The notes beneath the pieces were generated by a model, which was not told the origin of the DNA, searched no databases, and worked only from the letters and a program-made list of their open reading frames with translations. Shown here piece by piece: positions 19,470-28,746 of a stretch of DNA of 38,936 nt (positions are counted from its first letter, which is position 1; each line of letters begins with the position of its first letter). The stretch is from Mycobacteriales bacterium (GTDB taxonomy: Bacteria > Actinomycetota > Actinomycetes > Mycobacteriales > QHCE01). The translations under genes were made by a program, and so were the position numbers. The DNA is taken from assembly GCA_013362805.1 (NCBI GenBank), contig JABFVL010000076.1, positions 1 to 38,936 of the forward strand, in the 5' to 3' direction.

Positions 19470-20744
19470 GTGGACCAGGTCGCGTCACAGCCCACGTACA
19501 AAAACCTCTTCGCATATCGTGAATTTCGAGCGATCTTCATCGCTCAAGCACTCTCCGCCGGCGGCGACATGCTCGCCAAAGTCGCGGTCTCCATTCTCGT
19601 ATTCGACCGAACCGGATCCGCGCTTCTCGCCGCCGCCGCTTTCGCGATCAGCTACCTACCCGGGATCATCGGCGGCCCCTTTTTGGCCACCATCGCAGAT
19701 CGCGCACCATGGCGGACCACACTTGTCCGATGCGACCTAGCCCGGGCGGCACTGATAGCCATCGTGGCGCTGCCACACATCCCGCTTCCCATCGCACTGT
19801 TTCTACTATTCGCCGTAGCACTGCTGAGCGCACCATTCGAAGCGGCCCGCTCCGCGCTCCTGCCCACCGTGCTCCCAGGCGACACCTACGTGCTCGGGGT
19901 GACCGTCGGCAACGTCACTTATCAGTTGAGCCAAGTTCTCGGCTTCGCCGCTGGGGGCGCCATCGTCGCGGCACTTTCAGCCCGGGGAGCGCTGCTTCTG
20001 GACGCGGCGACCTTCGCGCTGTCAGCCTTTTTCCTCTGGCGATATGTTGCGAAAAGACCCGCCCCTACGCGTCAACACGTACGAACAACCATCTGGCACG
20101 ACACCTTGAGCGGCCTCCGCCTGATCGCAGGACACTCAGTGCTTCGGCGAATCGTGCTACTCGCCTGGTGTGCCTCCGCCTTCGGCTTCGCGCACGAAGG
20201 CATCGCGGCGCCCTTCGCCGAAGCATTGAACCGAGGACCGGCAACCGCGGGACTATTGCTTGCCAGCGCCCCACTCGGCATGGTCATCGGCGGCTTGAGT
20301 CTGGGGAGATTCGTTAAACCGGCGCACCGACTGCTCGCCGCACCTTATCTCGCGGTGACTGCCTGCTTGAGCCTGGTGCCAATTGGGCTAGGGCTGCCCC
20401 TTGTCGGCATTTTGTTCTGCCTCATGATCAGTGGAGCCGCCATGTCATTCATGCTCCCCATCAACGCCGCCTTCAACCAAATGCTGCCAAGTAACTATCG
20501 TGGGCGCGCCGCCGGGGTCGTGATCGCCGGTTTGATGGCCGGACAAGGACTTGCGATTCTTCTCGCCGGAGCCCTAGCCAATCGTTTTCATCCAGCGGGC
20601 GTCATCAGCCTCAGCGGCGCCATCGGCACAGGTGTCACGCTCATATCACTAGCGACCTGGCCAACAGTAGAAGAAATTACTACCCCAATAACCATCAGCC
20701 AGCCCAATGAACCCGAAATCGCGTTCTCCGCAGGAACGCAATAG
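19470..20744 (+). CDS. MFS transporter, MFS_3/EntS-like exporter
   Basis: This 424-residue protein has about 12 membrane segments and belongs to the Major Facilitator Superfamily, in the branch that includes EntS-like and macrolide-type exporters. Near the N terminus NLFAYREFRAIFIAQALSAGGDMLAKVAVSILVFDRTGS is typical. The loop between segments 2 and 3 has LATIADRAPWR (the usual D-R-x-x-R/G signature), and FEAARSALLPTVLP is a family hallmark after segment 4. The substrate is unknown; such proteins usually expel siderophores, drugs or metabolites. It lies 42 nt upstream of glbO in the same direction. Confidence 0.9.
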   Translation: MDQVASQPTYKNLFAYREFRAIFIAQALSAGGDMLAKVAVSILVFDRTGSALLAAAAFAISYLPGIIGGPFLATIADRAPWRTTLVRCDLARAALIAIVALPHIPLPIALFLLFAVALLSAPFEAARSALLPTVLPGDTYVLGVTVGNVTYQLSQVLGFAAGGAIVAALSARGALLLDAATFALSAFFLWRYVAKRPAPTRQHVRTTIWHDTLSGLRLIAGHSVLRRIVLLAWCASAFGFAHEGIAAPFAEALNRGPATAGLLLASAPLGMVIGGLSLGRFVKPAHRLLAAPYLAVTACLSLVPIGLGLPLVGILFCLMISGAAMSFMLPINAAFNQMLPSNYRGRAAGVVIAGLMAGQGLAILLAGALANRFHPAGVISLSGAIGTGVTLISLATWPTVEEITTPITISQPNEPEIAFSAGTQ

Positions 20745-20774
20745 CGGTCCATCGGGCTCCCAAAAAACACCCAC

Positions 20775-20786
20775 TACGATGGTGAA
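20775..20786 (+). promoter_or_regulatory. candidate leaderless -10 element of glbO
   Basis: TACGAT (20775-20780), GGTGAA, then GTG 20787. The ten bases TACGATGGTG are also found at the same place before ettA. Confidence 0.45.
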
Positions 20787-21191
20787 GTGAGTTTTTACGA
20801 TCAAGTCGGCGGTCGCCCCACCTTTCAGAAACTCGTCGACGTTTTCTACGCCGGTGTGGCCACCGACCCGCTGCTGCGCCCCATGTACCCAGAAGCTGAT
20901 CTGGGTCCCGCCGCCGAACGTCTACTTCTTTTCCTAGAGCAATACTGGGGTGGACCCAAAACCTATGGCGAACAACGCGGCCACCCTCGACTGCGCATGC
21001 GCCACCATCCATTTGTTATCGGTTCCGCCGAACGCGACGCCTGGCTCAAACACATGCGCGAGGCCGTGGACTCTCTGGATCTCGCCCCAGAACATGAAGC
21101 CGAACTCTGGGACTATTTGCAGCGCGCAGCACAATTTATGGTCAACGCCGAACCAGATAACCCACTTTTCATCAATGAAAAGGCGAGATAA
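20787..21191 (+). CDS. glbO: group II truncated haemoglobin (trHbO)
   Basis: The 134-residue protein is a two-over-two globin that binds haem and O2/NO; in mycobacteria the family is linked to respiration and NO or peroxide handling. Key residues: Tyr21 (B10) in VFYAGV, Tyr34 (CD1) in RPMYPE, proximal His73 (F8) in RMRHHPF, and Trp86 (G8) in ERDAWLKHM. The stretch [25 protein letters not shown] is nearly diagnostic for GlbO. The GTG start has no ribosome site but a TACGAT box 6 nt before it. Its 3' end overlaps the convergent gene at 21172 by 20 nt. Confidence 0.96.
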   Translation: MSFYDQVGGRPTFQKLVDVFYAGVATDPLLRPMYPEADLGPAAERLLLFLEQYWGGPKTYGEQRGHPRLRMRHHPFVIGSAERDAWLKHMREAVDSLDLAPEHEAELWDYLQRAAQFMVNAEPDNPLFINEKAR

Positions 21192-21819
21192 GCGGCGTTG
21201 ATGTCGTCTTATAGATAACACCTTGCCGGGTGGCGACGAATGTCCAATTAGCTCCGGCAACGCCAACTTGCATATCGCTTTGCTCGACGAAACCGAGTCG
21301 GGCGGCGGCGATGAGTTGCCGCACGCCCACTTGAGCCTCTTGTTCTTCGTGCGTCACGGTCAACGCGACATGATCGAGCAACGCTTCACCGGCGCGCTGC
21401 GGTATTGCCGCGATGGCGCTCACTTCACGAAACGTGCGTTCGGCTGCTTCCAACAGCGCGTTGACCTGAGCCGCTGGAATCACGTCGATCGCTTGGCCAG
21501 AAGGCGGAAGCGGACCGCGCCACCAAAGGTCCTGCGCCGCCGGCAGATCCACTGTCATGTCGCCTGATGTCCCGGCAAGCGTTGCGCGAAGCTGCTCAAG
21601 CAGCGCATCGGCACGCACGGTGATGTCTGGGTTGGACAGCTCACCAACGACACCGCGCAAGGCCAGCACCTCTAGCGGAGTCCAGCACCACACGGCAACA
21701 CGTTGATTCGGCAACTGACGCAACCGCACCATTGCCGTCGACTCGAGCCGAGTGAGTCTAGCGAGATATACGGTGAGGTCCTGCAGCTGTGCGTGTCGCG
21801 CCCGAATGGTGTCGGTCAC
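21172..21819 (-). CDS. conserved actinobacterial hypothetical protein
   Basis: The protein has 215 residues and no signal peptide or membrane segment. It starts with a helical part (residues 1-35: [23 protein letters not shown]), then strand-like segments [28 protein letters not shown], then a Leu/Ala-rich region and a C-terminal [18 protein letters not shown] know similar proteins next to ettA and glbO in actinobacteria, annotated only as domain of unknown function; no activity is established. GTG 21819 has no clear ribosome site. It ends 20 nt inside the end of glbO and lies 24 nt downstream of ettA, so it could be cotranscribed with ettA. Confidence 0.75.
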   Translation of the reverse strand: MTDTIRARHAQLQDLTVYLARLTRLESTAMVRLRQLPNQRVAVWCWTPLEVLALRGVVGELSNPDITVRADALLEQLRATLAGTSGDMTVDLPAAQDLWWRGPLPPSGQAIDVIPAAQVNALLEAAERTFREVSAIAAIPQRAGEALLDHVALTVTHEEQEAQVGVRQLIAAARLGFVEQSDMQVGVAGANWTFVATRQGVIYKTTSTPLISPFH

Positions 21820-21843
21820 CGCGCACCACCTAAATGCCGCGGG

Positions 21844-23508
21844 CTAACCACGGGTCAGCTTGCGATAGGTGACCCGGTGCGGACGCGCGGCGTCGGGGCC
21901 TAGCCGCGCGATCTTGTTCTTTTCATATGACTCGAAGTTGCCCTCAAACCAATACCACTGAGATTCACCCTCATACGCCAAAATGTGCGTAGCGATACGG
22001 TCCAAGAACCAACGGTCGTGTGAAATGACCACCGCGCAGCCGGGGAAATCGAGCAGCGCGTTTTCCAGCGAAGACAGAGTTTCCACATCGAGGTCGTTTG
22101 TGGGTTCGTCAAGCAAAAGCAAGTTTCCGCCCTGCTTGAGCGTCAAAGCCAAGTTGAGCCGGTTCCGCTCACCACCAGACAGCACACCAGCGGGCTTCTG
22201 CTGGTCTGGGCCCTTGAAACCGAAAGCCGACACATATGCGCGAGATGGCATTTCGACCTTGCCCACGTGCATGTAGTCCAAGCCGTCAGAGACAACTTCC
22301 CATACATTCTTTTTAGGATCGATGCCCGCACGGCCCTGGTCGACGTAGGAAATTTCCACGGTCTCGCCTACTTTGACCGTGCCAGAGTCGGGTTGTTCGT
22401 CACCCACGAGCATCTTGAAAAGCGTGGTTTTGCCGGCTCCGTTGGGGCCGACTACACCCACAATGCCGTTTGGTGGCAGCGAAAACGACAAGTCATCGAT
22501 CAGAAGTTTGTCGCCGAAGGCTTTCGTCAAATTAGAAGTGTCGACAACGACATTGCCCAGACGCGGGCCTGGGGGAATCTGAATTTCCTCGAAATCGAGC
22601 TTGCGCGTCTTGTCGGCTTCGGCCGCCATTTCTTCATAGCGGGCCAGACGAGCCTTGGACTTCGTCTGACGAGCTTTGGGACTGGATCGAACCCATTCGA
22701 GCTCTTCTTTCAGCCGCTTTTGCCGCTTGGCGTCTTTTTGTCCTTCAACTTTGAGCCGCTCGGCTTTTTTCTCCAAGTAAGTCGAGTAGTTGCCCTCATA
22801 TGGGTGGGCACGCCCACGGCCCAGTTCGAGGAGCCACTCCGCGACGTTGTCCAGGAAGTAGCGGTCGTGCGTGACGGCGAGCACGCAGCCTGGGTATTTC
22901 GCCAAGTGCTGCTCAAGCCACAGCACACTTTCGGCGTCAAGGTGGTTAGTGGGCTCATCCAAGAGCAACAGATCAGGCTGTTGCAGCAGCAACTTACACA
23001 GAGCTACGCGGCGACGTTCACCACCTGATAGCACCTTCACATCGGCGTCCGGTGGCGGACAACGCAGAGCGTCCATCGCAAGTTCAAGCTGAGCGTCAAG
23101 GTCCCACGCGTTCTTGTGGTCAAGCTCTTCTTGCAGCTTGCCCATTTCTTCCATGAGCTCATCGGTGTAATTCTCAGCCATCTCCAAGGCGATCGCGTTA
23201 AAGCGGTCAAGCTGAGCCTTGGTTTCGGCCACACCATCCTCAATGTTGCCGAGCACCGTCTTGGACTCATCCAATGGAGGCTCCTGCAGCAAAATGCCCA
23301 CAGTCGCCTCAGGCGCCAAGAAGGCGTCCCCATTGGACGGCTGTTCAAGGCCCGCCATGATCTTCAACACAGTCGACTTGCCGGCGCCGTTGGGACCAAC
23401 AACACCGATCTTCGCCCCAGGCAAGAAGCTTAGAAAGACGTCATCCAGAATGACCTTGTCGCCATGTGCCTTACGGACCTTGCGCATTGTGTAGATGTAT
23501 TGAGCCAC
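21844..23508 (-). CDS. ettA: energy-dependent translational throttle protein EttA (ABC-F)
   Basis: The 554-residue protein has two ABC ATPase domains and no membrane part. ABC-F proteins bind the ribosomal E site; EttA gates the first elongation step according to ATP/ADP. Domain 1 Walker A is GPNGAGKS at 38-45 with signature LSGGERRR and DEPTNHLD. The linker (about 245-305) is highly charged and contains ELEWVRSSPKARQTKSKARL. Domain 2 has GPNGAGKT, LSGGERNR and DEPTNDLD. The insertion between the domains and the ending KNKIARLGPDAARPHR fit EttA rather than other ABC-F types. GTG 23508 follows TACGAT by 6 nt, and MAQYIYTMRKVRK is the usual N terminus; the open frame upstream to 23553 is not used. 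Confidence 0.96.
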   Translation of the reverse strand: MAQYIYTMRKVRKAHGDKVILDDVFLSFLPGAKIGVVGPNGAGKSTVLKIMAGLEQPSNGDAFLAPEATVGILLQEPPLDESKTVLGNIEDGVAETKAQLDRFNAIALEMAENYTDELMEEMGKLQEELDHKNAWDLDAQLELAMDALRCPPPDADVKVLSGGERRRVALCKLLLQQPDLLLLDEPTNHLDAESVLWLEQHLAKYPGCVLAVTHDRYFLDNVAEWLLELGRGRAHPYEGNYSTYLEKKAERLKVEGQKDAKRQKRLKEELEWVRSSPKARQTKSKARLARYEEMAAEADKTRKLDFEEIQIPPGPRLGNVVVDTSNLTKAFGDKLLIDDLSFSLPPNGIVGVVGPNGAGKTTLFKMLVGDEQPDSGTVKVGETVEISYVDQGRAGIDPKKNVWEVVSDGLDYMHVGKVEMPSRAYVSAFGFKGPDQQKPAGVLSGGERNRLNLALTLKQGGNLLLLDEPTNDLDVETLSSLENALLDFPGCAVVISHDRWFLDRIATHILAYEGESQWYWFEGNFESYEKNKIARLGPDAARPHRVTYRKLTRG

Positions 23509-23520
23509 CCCACCATCGTA
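23509..23520 (-). promoter_or_regulatory. candidate leaderless -10 element of ettA
   Basis: TACGAT (23520-23515), GGTGGG, GTG 23508 on the minus strand. A poor -35 (TTTGGG) lies 16 nt upstream. Confidence 0.45.
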
Positions 23521-23598
23521 CGGGGGTCGCTTTGAACCCAAAGAGGGTGGCACGAACTAGGGAGCCTAGGCCGATCCGCCTGGCGAAGGATTTGAGAT

Positions 23599-24738
23599 AT
23601 GCGTACCAAAGCTCTACTTGCCTTAGCGGGGATCGCCCTTGCGGCCTCGGCCTGCACGATGAGCCGTGCGGCCACCGTGTCCGCCACGTCCGACTTGTCG
23701 GGCCAGGGGCCGATCACCGTTGCGGTAAGCGAAGAGCACTCCACGGACACCTTGCGGGGCCAAGTGGAGGTATGGAACAGCGAACACCCCGATCAAGCCG
23801 TCACAATCTCCGTGCTGCCGACCGATGATTCCGAGCGCTACAGCCAAGTGCGCCAAGACGCCCACAACGGTGACAATGCGATTATCGAAATCGACACAGC
23901 GCACTTATCCGAATTCGCCGACATGGGATGGCTCTCGAAAATTCCCACCAGCGCATTCGATACTGCGCAGTTCTTCTCCGCGAGCATGTCCGCGACGCGC
24001 ATCGGCAATGACATGTACGCCGCGCCATACGCTGTAGACACCCTGAGCCTGCATTACCGAAAAGACTTGGTTCCTACCCCACCAGAAACCTGGGGTGAGC
24101 TCACCGACATATGCGCCGCTCACCCCGAGATGTCATGTCTACACGCTCCAGTTCGACCCGGCGAGGGTCTGGCTGAGGCCGTGCTGAGCTTGGCCTCAGC
24201 GCAAACAGGTGGAATCCGCGACCTCGAACCGACAGTCAACCAACTAGCGACGGGACCATTGGTCGGTAAAGACCTGCCTAAAAGCGCACACCGGGCCGCG
24301 TTCGCCAACGGCGATGGCTTGTTTCTGCTAGACGACATCGAAGCGTCCTCAACCAGCCCACAATTTGGGGTTACCGACGCGTTGCTTTCCCCCGCCGGGA
24401 AGCCACTACTTTCTGTAACCGGACTCGCAATCCCTGACTCCGCTTTCCACAAGAAAACGGCACTCGATTTCTTGACATACATCACCGATCGAGCACCCGC
24501 CCAGGCCCGCGCCACAAACGATGGTTTACCCCCCGCATACCCCAACTTATACGGCGACACTCAAGACACATATCTCGCAATGCTTGACAACGTTTTCGCT
24601 GAACACAGCACCGCCGCATCCCGCCCAGCGGGCAATTGGACAACGAGCGTCGAACACGAACTGCAACAGGTGTTCACTGGAGAACAAACCGCCAACGACG
24701 CGTGCCATGCTCTGGCGAGTCTTCTCCCATCCGGGTAA
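23599..24738 (+). CDS. extracellular solute-binding lipoprotein, family 1
   Basis: The 379-residue protein is a periplasmic-type substrate-binding component of an ABC importer, carried on the outside by a lipid anchor. Residues 1-18 form the signal peptide and the lipobox LAASAC (14-19) predicts lipidation at Cys19. The body has the pattern of sugar-binding family 1: ITVAVSEEHSTDTLRGQVEVWNSEHPD, MYAAPYAVDTLSLHYRKDLV, PPETWGELTDIC and FANGDGLFLLDD. This resembles the LpqY/MalE type. No permease or ATPase gene lies beside it, so it is an orphan here; its closeness to the trehalose gene suggests but does not prove a trehalose or other sugar ligand. AAGGA lies about 9 nt before ATG 23599. Confidence 0.88.
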   Translation: MRTKALLALAGIALAASACTMSRAATVSATSDLSGQGPITVAVSEEHSTDTLRGQVEVWNSEHPDQAVTISVLPTDDSERYSQVRQDAHNGDNAIIEIDTAHLSEFADMGWLSKIPTSAFDTAQFFSASMSATRIGNDMYAAPYAVDTLSLHYRKDLVPTPPETWGELTDICAAHPEMSCLHAPVRPGEGLAEAVLSLASAQTGGIRDLEPTVNQLATGPLVGKDLPKSAHRAAFANGDGLFLLDDIEASSTSPQFGVTDALLSPAGKPLLSVTGLAIPDSAFHKKTALDFLTYITDRAPAQARATNDGLPPAYPNLYGDTQDTYLAMLDNVFAEHSTAASRPAGNWTTSVEHELQQVFTGEQTANDACHALASLLPSG

Positions 24739-24835
24739 GAGTCACAGTTGAATGGCTTTACGGCCTAGTTCGTGGCCATCGAAACGCTACAAACGGTGAC
24801 GGGCTAGGGTTGCGAACACCAAATCAACGGCTGGT

Positions 24836-24840
24836 GGAGG
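24836..24840 (+). promoter_or_regulatory. ribosome binding site of the trehalose gene
   Basis: GGAGG is 4 nt before TTG 24845 and 10 nt before GTG 24851. Both starts are acceptable; the second gives a more usual initiation codon. Confidence 0.5.
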
Positions 24841-24844
24841 TCGA

Positions 24845-27142
24845 TTGATCGTGGCTAAACGCAATGCCCTTGTCATCGTGGCCAACAGGCTCCCGGTAGA
24901 CCAAATAACCGCGGAAGACGGAACACAAAGCTGGCAACGCAGCCCAGGCGGTCTGGTGACCGCCCTGGAACCCGTGGTCGCCAAACACGGCGGCACCTGG
25001 GTGGGCTGGGCCGGCTCAACAGGCATGGCTCCAGCACCATTCACGCTGGACAACCTAAGCCTGCACCCAGTGCCCCTGACCGCGCAAGACATCACCGAAT
25101 ACTACGAAGGGTTTTCAAACGGGACCCTGTGGCCGCTCTATCACGATGCCGCGGCCACACCGAAATACCATCGGCGCTGGTGGGACCGGTATGTGGAGGT
25201 CAACCATCGATTCGCGCAAGCCGCCGCCGATGTCGCCGCCGAAGGCGCTGTGGTGTGGGTGCAGGACTACCAACTGCAGCTCGTACCCGCCATCTTGCGG
25301 AAACGCCGTCCCGACCTGCGCATCGGGTTCTTTTTGCACATTCCATTCCCACCCGTCGAGCTGTTCAGTCAGCTTCCATCTCGCACCCAACTGCTAGAAG
25401 GACTACTCGGTGCCGACCTGCTCGGATTTCAACACCCCGACGGGGCACACAACTTCCTGCGCCTAGCGAACTATCTGTGCGGCTACGAAACCGATCGCAC
25501 AGGCGTCATTGTCGACGATCGTCGAGTGCGCGCTGAAGCATTCCCCATCTCGATTGACTTCGCGCAAATCGACAAACTCGCTCAGGACCCCAATGTGCTC
25601 GCCCGAGCCGCTCAAATACGAGAAGAACTAGGCAACCCCCGTCAAGTCATCTTGGGAGTAGACCGGCTCGACTACATCAAAGGCATCGAAAAACGACTCA
25701 AAGCCTTCCGCGAGCTCCTGGACGATGGAGACATTTCAGTTGGCGACACCGTGCTCGTCCAAGTCGCCACCCCATCAAGGGAACGAGTAGAGCACTACCA
25801 GGAACTTCGCGAAGAAATCGAACGTGAAGTCGGGCGCATCAACGGCGAATTCTCCGAGCTCGGCACACCAGCCGTGCACTATCTGCGCCAGTCATACGAC
25901 ATCGCTGAGCTGGCCGCCCTATATCGAGCCGCGGATGTCATGCTCGTCACGCCTCTGCGCGACGGAATGAACCTCGTCGCCAAAGAATACGTATCGGCAC
26001 GGCCCGACTTGGGCGGAACGCTCGTGTTGAGCGAGTTCACTGGAGCATCCTCCGAGCTCACCGGCGCGTTTCTGGTCAACCCCTATGACATCGACGGAAT
26101 GAAGCGCATCATCATTCAAGCGCTGCGCACCGACCCCACCGAAGGCAAAGCTCGGATGTCAGCGATGCGGGAACGTGTCGCACACCACGATGTCACCATG
26201 TGGGCCGCCGAGTTCTTGACCGCCCTACACGAACAAACCCGACCGCCAGAACCACTGCCCGGGCCGCTCGTCCCGCTAGCCTCCGCGCAAGACGTCTGGG
26301 TGGTGTGCGACTACGACGGCACGTTGTCACCGTTCGTGGACGATCCCACTCGCGCTCTACCGGCGCCAGGTGCTTACTCCGCGTTGATGGAACTCGCTTC
26401 GCTGCCGCACACCCAGGTCGCGCTCGCTACCGGGCGCCCAGCCGCCGTCGTGCGCGGATTGCTCGGGCTCACCCCAGACGATCCGGTGTCCGTGTTGGGC
26501 ATGCACGGATTCGAGATCGATGCCTCCTTGGGCGAGCCACTCAGCTTGACCGATGAACAGCAAAAACTCCGGGAGCAGGTGCGGGCGCACACCATCACCA
26601 CGCTGGAGGACTTGGGCGTGCCTTTTGTGCAGCGGCCGTTGGAAGAAAAAGACGGCGCGGTGGTGTACGTCGAGGACAAGCCCAACAGCGTCGCGGTGCA
26701 TGTGCGTCGGCTTGACCCAGCCCAACGCGAAAACGTGCTAATGGCCATCAGCAACGGACCGGCGCTACATGAGGGTCTTGCCGTCACACCTGGCGATATG
26801 GTGCTGGAAATGGCTGTCACCCAGGTCAGCAAGGGTGATGCGATGAATCTGCTGCGCAAAAACGCACCTGACGCGCATTTTTTGGTGCTGGGTGATGACG
26901 TCACCGATATTGACGCCTTCGCGACTTTGCAGTCTGAAGACGTCGCGGTCATCGTCGACCGGCGACTGCCAGACATGTTGACGGCAGCTAGGCGAGGAAC
27001 ATTGCGCCCCGCGGTTGCCGAACGGCTCACGCCGCTGGCGATCGCCCACCTGTCGGCGGCGGTCACGGTGCCAGACCCGGCAGCCGCGGTGGCTCTACTG
27101 AAACGCTTTGCCAGCGCTCGCGCCCAGGAGCTAGAAAAGTAG
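24845..27142 (+). CDS. fused trehalose-6-phosphate synthase / trehalose-6-phosphate phosphatase
   Basis: One 765-residue polypeptide carries both steps of the OtsA-OtsB route. The N-terminal GT20 domain (about 1-465) joins UDP-glucose (or another NDP-glucose) with glucose-6-phosphate; visible motifs are [56 protein letters not shown] and [10 protein letters not shown]. The C-terminal HAD phosphatase domain (about 480-765) has the nucleophile motif DYDGT at 489-493, ATGRP, and [10 protein letters not shown], then KGDAM-type substrate residues. Both active sites look complete. In most actinobacteria otsA and otsB are separate genes, so the fusion is notable. Trehalose protects against osmotic and drying stress. 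SD at 24836-24840; start 24845 or 24851. Confidence 0.94.
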   Translation: MIVAKRNALVIVANRLPVDQITAEDGTQSWQRSPGGLVTALEPVVAKHGGTWVGWAGSTGMAPAPFTLDNLSLHPVPLTAQDITEYYEGFSNGTLWPLYHDAAATPKYHRRWWDRYVEVNHRFAQAAADVAAEGAVVWVQDYQLQLVPAILRKRRPDLRIGFFLHIPFPPVELFSQLPSRTQLLEGLLGADLLGFQHPDGAHNFLRLANYLCGYETDRTGVIVDDRRVRAEAFPISIDFAQIDKLAQDPNVLARAAQIREELGNPRQVILGVDRLDYIKGIEKRLKAFRELLDDGDISVGDTVLVQVATPSRERVEHYQELREEIEREVGRINGEFSELGTPAVHYLRQSYDIAELAALYRAADVMLVTPLRDGMNLVAKEYVSARPDLGGTLVLSEFTGASSELTGAFLVNPYDIDGMKRIIIQALRTDPTEGKARMSAMRERVAHHDVTMWAAEFLTALHEQTRPPEPLPGPLVPLASAQDVWVVCDYDGTLSPFVDDPTRALPAPGAYSALMELASLPHTQVALATGRPAAVVRGLLGLTPDDPVSVLGMHGFEIDASLGEPLSLTDEQQKLREQVRAHTITTLEDLGVPFVQRPLEEKDGAVVYVEDKPNSVAVHVRRLDPAQRENVLMAISNGPALHEGLAVTPGDMVLEMAVTQVSKGDAMNLLRKNAPDAHFLVLGDDVTDIDAFATLQSEDVAVIVDRRLPDMLTAARRGTLRPAVAERLTPLAIAHLSAAVTVPDPAAAVALLKRFASARAQELEK

Positions 27143-27156
27143 CCCCATCGGGGGCT
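27141..27156 (+). terminator. short GC hairpin after the trehalose gene
   Basis: AGCCCC and GGGGCT flank the loop ATCG. The stem is only 6 bp and no T run follows, so termination would be partial at best. Confidence 0.3.
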
Positions 27157-27172
27157 GGTTAATGCTGCTATC

Positions 27173-27184
27173 TAGGCTGGGCGG
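27173..27184 (+). promoter_or_regulatory. candidate leaderless -10 element of the SURF1 gene
   Basis: TAGGCT (27173-27178), 6 nt, then GTG 27185. No ribosome site precedes the start. Confidence 0.4.
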
Positions 27185-27964
27185 GTGCTTCGTTTCCTGT
27201 TGCGTCCCCGCTGGATCGTGTTCGGTCTTATTGTCATCGGCGTCGCCGTTCTATTCGTTCGGCTCGGCTTTTGGCAACTTGACCGGCTTGACCAACGCCG
27301 TGATACCAATGCGGTGATCACCCAAGCCCGCACGCATGAGCCGGTCCCCGTGGGAGACCTATTGACCGCCGACTCGGCCGCGAAGTCGTCGGTGAGCTAC
27401 CGGAAGATCACCGCCACCGGGCAATACGATGCCGAGCACCAGTTTCTGGTGCGCAATCGCACGGTCGACGATCGCGTGGGCTTCTTCCTTCTCACTCCAC
27501 TACGTACAGATGCTGGCACACTGTTTGTCGTTCGGGGATGGATAGCGCCTGGTGCCGAAGCCGCTAGCGCGCCCCAGGTGCCCGCACCACCGGCTGGGGA
27601 TGTCACGGTTACCGCCCGGCTTCGGCTCTCGGAATCCGAAAAAGGCAGCAAAACACAACTCGGCGCATATTCGGCGATTACTCGGATCAACACCTCAGAG
27701 CTCGCAGAATCCACAGAGGCACCCACCTACCGCGCCTACGCTGAGCTCGTTGAACAAAGCCCAACCGCTGACCCCGCCATCGCTTTGATCTCTGAACCCC
27801 CGCTTGATGAAGGCCCGCACCTTTCCTACGCGGTGCAATGGTTCCTTTTCGCGGGGATCGGCGTTGGCGGATTCTTCGTCCTGGCTTGGCGGGCAGCGCG
27901 AGAAAAAGACGAACCATCGCCAACGCTAGCTCACACTGAGGAAAAAGAGCCGGTGAACTCATGA
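27185..27964 (+). CDS. SURF1 family cytochrome oxidase biogenesis protein
   Basis: The 259-residue protein belongs to the SURF1/Shy1 family, which helps assemble haem-copper cytochrome oxidase in the membrane. It has two membrane helices: residues 11-29 (WIVFGLIVIGVAVLFVRLG) and about 216-236 (LFAGIGVGGFFVLAW). Between them lies the external beta domain: YRKITATGQYDAEHQFLVRNR, GFFLLTPLRTDAGTLFVVRGW. The first helix is followed by FWQLDRLDQRRDTN, a family hallmark. The C-terminal tail is charged. It starts at GTG 27185, probably leaderless, and its stop codon overlaps the ATG of the next gene (ATGA), so the two are translationally coupled. Confidence 0.93.
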   Translation: MLRFLLRPRWIVFGLIVIGVAVLFVRLGFWQLDRLDQRRDTNAVITQARTHEPVPVGDLLTADSAAKSSVSYRKITATGQYDAEHQFLVRNRTVDDRVGFFLLTPLRTDAGTLFVVRGWIAPGAEAASAPQVPAPPAGDVTVTARLRLSESEKGSKTQLGAYSAITRINTSELAESTEAPTYRAYAELVEQSPTADPAIALISEPPLDEGPHLSYAVQWFLFAGIGVGGFFVLAWRAAREKDEPSPTLAHTEEKEPVNS

Positions 27965-28746
27965 GTACGAAGGGCGAGTGGAAAACCGATGTGGGGCTCG
28001 GGCCCGTTGTCGGTGTCTTCTCGGGCCTTTTTGGTGTCGGTGGTGGCGTAATCGCGGTTCCGGCGTTCCGGTTGTTGGCCAAGATGGAACCTAAGCCGGC
28101 ACACGCGACCTCCCTTGTCGCCGTATGCGTGATCGCGTCCGCTGGAGCCGCGAGTTTCGCGGCTGGTGGTGAAGTGCACTGGGGTGCGGCGGCCGCATTG
28201 GCCGCCGGAGGCGCGGCGGGGAGCCAGCTCGGTGCGTTGATTTTGCGAAAGGTCACTGGCAAGCAGTTGACCATCGCTTTCGGGATTTTTTTGCTCGGTG
28301 TGGCGGCCTGGTTCCTGAGCGGTGCCGCGACTGAATCGGTGGGTTGGACTCTGGGCGGCCTGGTGGACGCGCTGATCTATTTGGCGGTTGGAGTTGGCGC
28401 CGGCACGTTGAGCGCTTTTATGGGTGTCGGGGGCGGGGTGATTATGATTCCGGCACTTGTCTTGGTGGGCGGCTTTGATCAACACCTCGCTGAGGGCACT
28501 TCACTTGCCGCGATGGTGCCCATTTCCCTCATTGGGGCCGCTCGACTTACCAAAGATAAGTATCCAGATTGGGGGCGTGGCGTGCGGGTGGGCATCGCTG
28601 GGGCGTTGCTGGCCCCTGTGGGCGCTTTCCTGGCGATGAAGCTGGATGCCGTGATGCTGCAGCGGCTTTTCGCGCTGTGCATCACGGCAGTGGCAATCCA
28701 GTTGATCTATTCGACTATGCGCAAACCCAAGCCAGAGAAGGCTTAG
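27961..28746 (+). CDS. TauE/SafE family anion exporter (sulfite exporter-like)
   Basis: The 261-residue protein has about eight membrane segments in two similar halves. Each half carries the family repeat: GVFSGLFGVGGGVIAVPAF at about 18-36 and GTLSAFMGVGGGVIMIPAL at about 146-164. The family moves sulfite, sulfoacetate or other small anions; the substrate here is unknown. ATG 27961 overlaps the stop of the SURF1 gene in ATGA. Its last 4 nt overlap the end of the convergent gene at 28743. Coupling to SURF1 might only reflect an operon, though sulfite/thiosulfate chemistry and oxidase assembly can meet in redox metabolism. Confidence 0.92.
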   Translation: MSTKGEWKTDVGLGPVVGVFSGLFGVGGGVIAVPAFRLLAKMEPKPAHATSLVAVCVIASAGAASFAAGGEVHWGAAAALAAGGAAGSQLGALILRKVTGKQLTIAFGIFLLGVAAWFLSGAATESVGWTLGGLVDALIYLAVGVGAGTLSAFMGVGGGVIMIPALVLVGGFDQHLAEGTSLAAMVPISLIGAARLTKDKYPDWGRGVRVGIAGALLAPVGAFLAMKLDAVMLQRLFALCITAVAIQLIYSTMRKPKPEKA

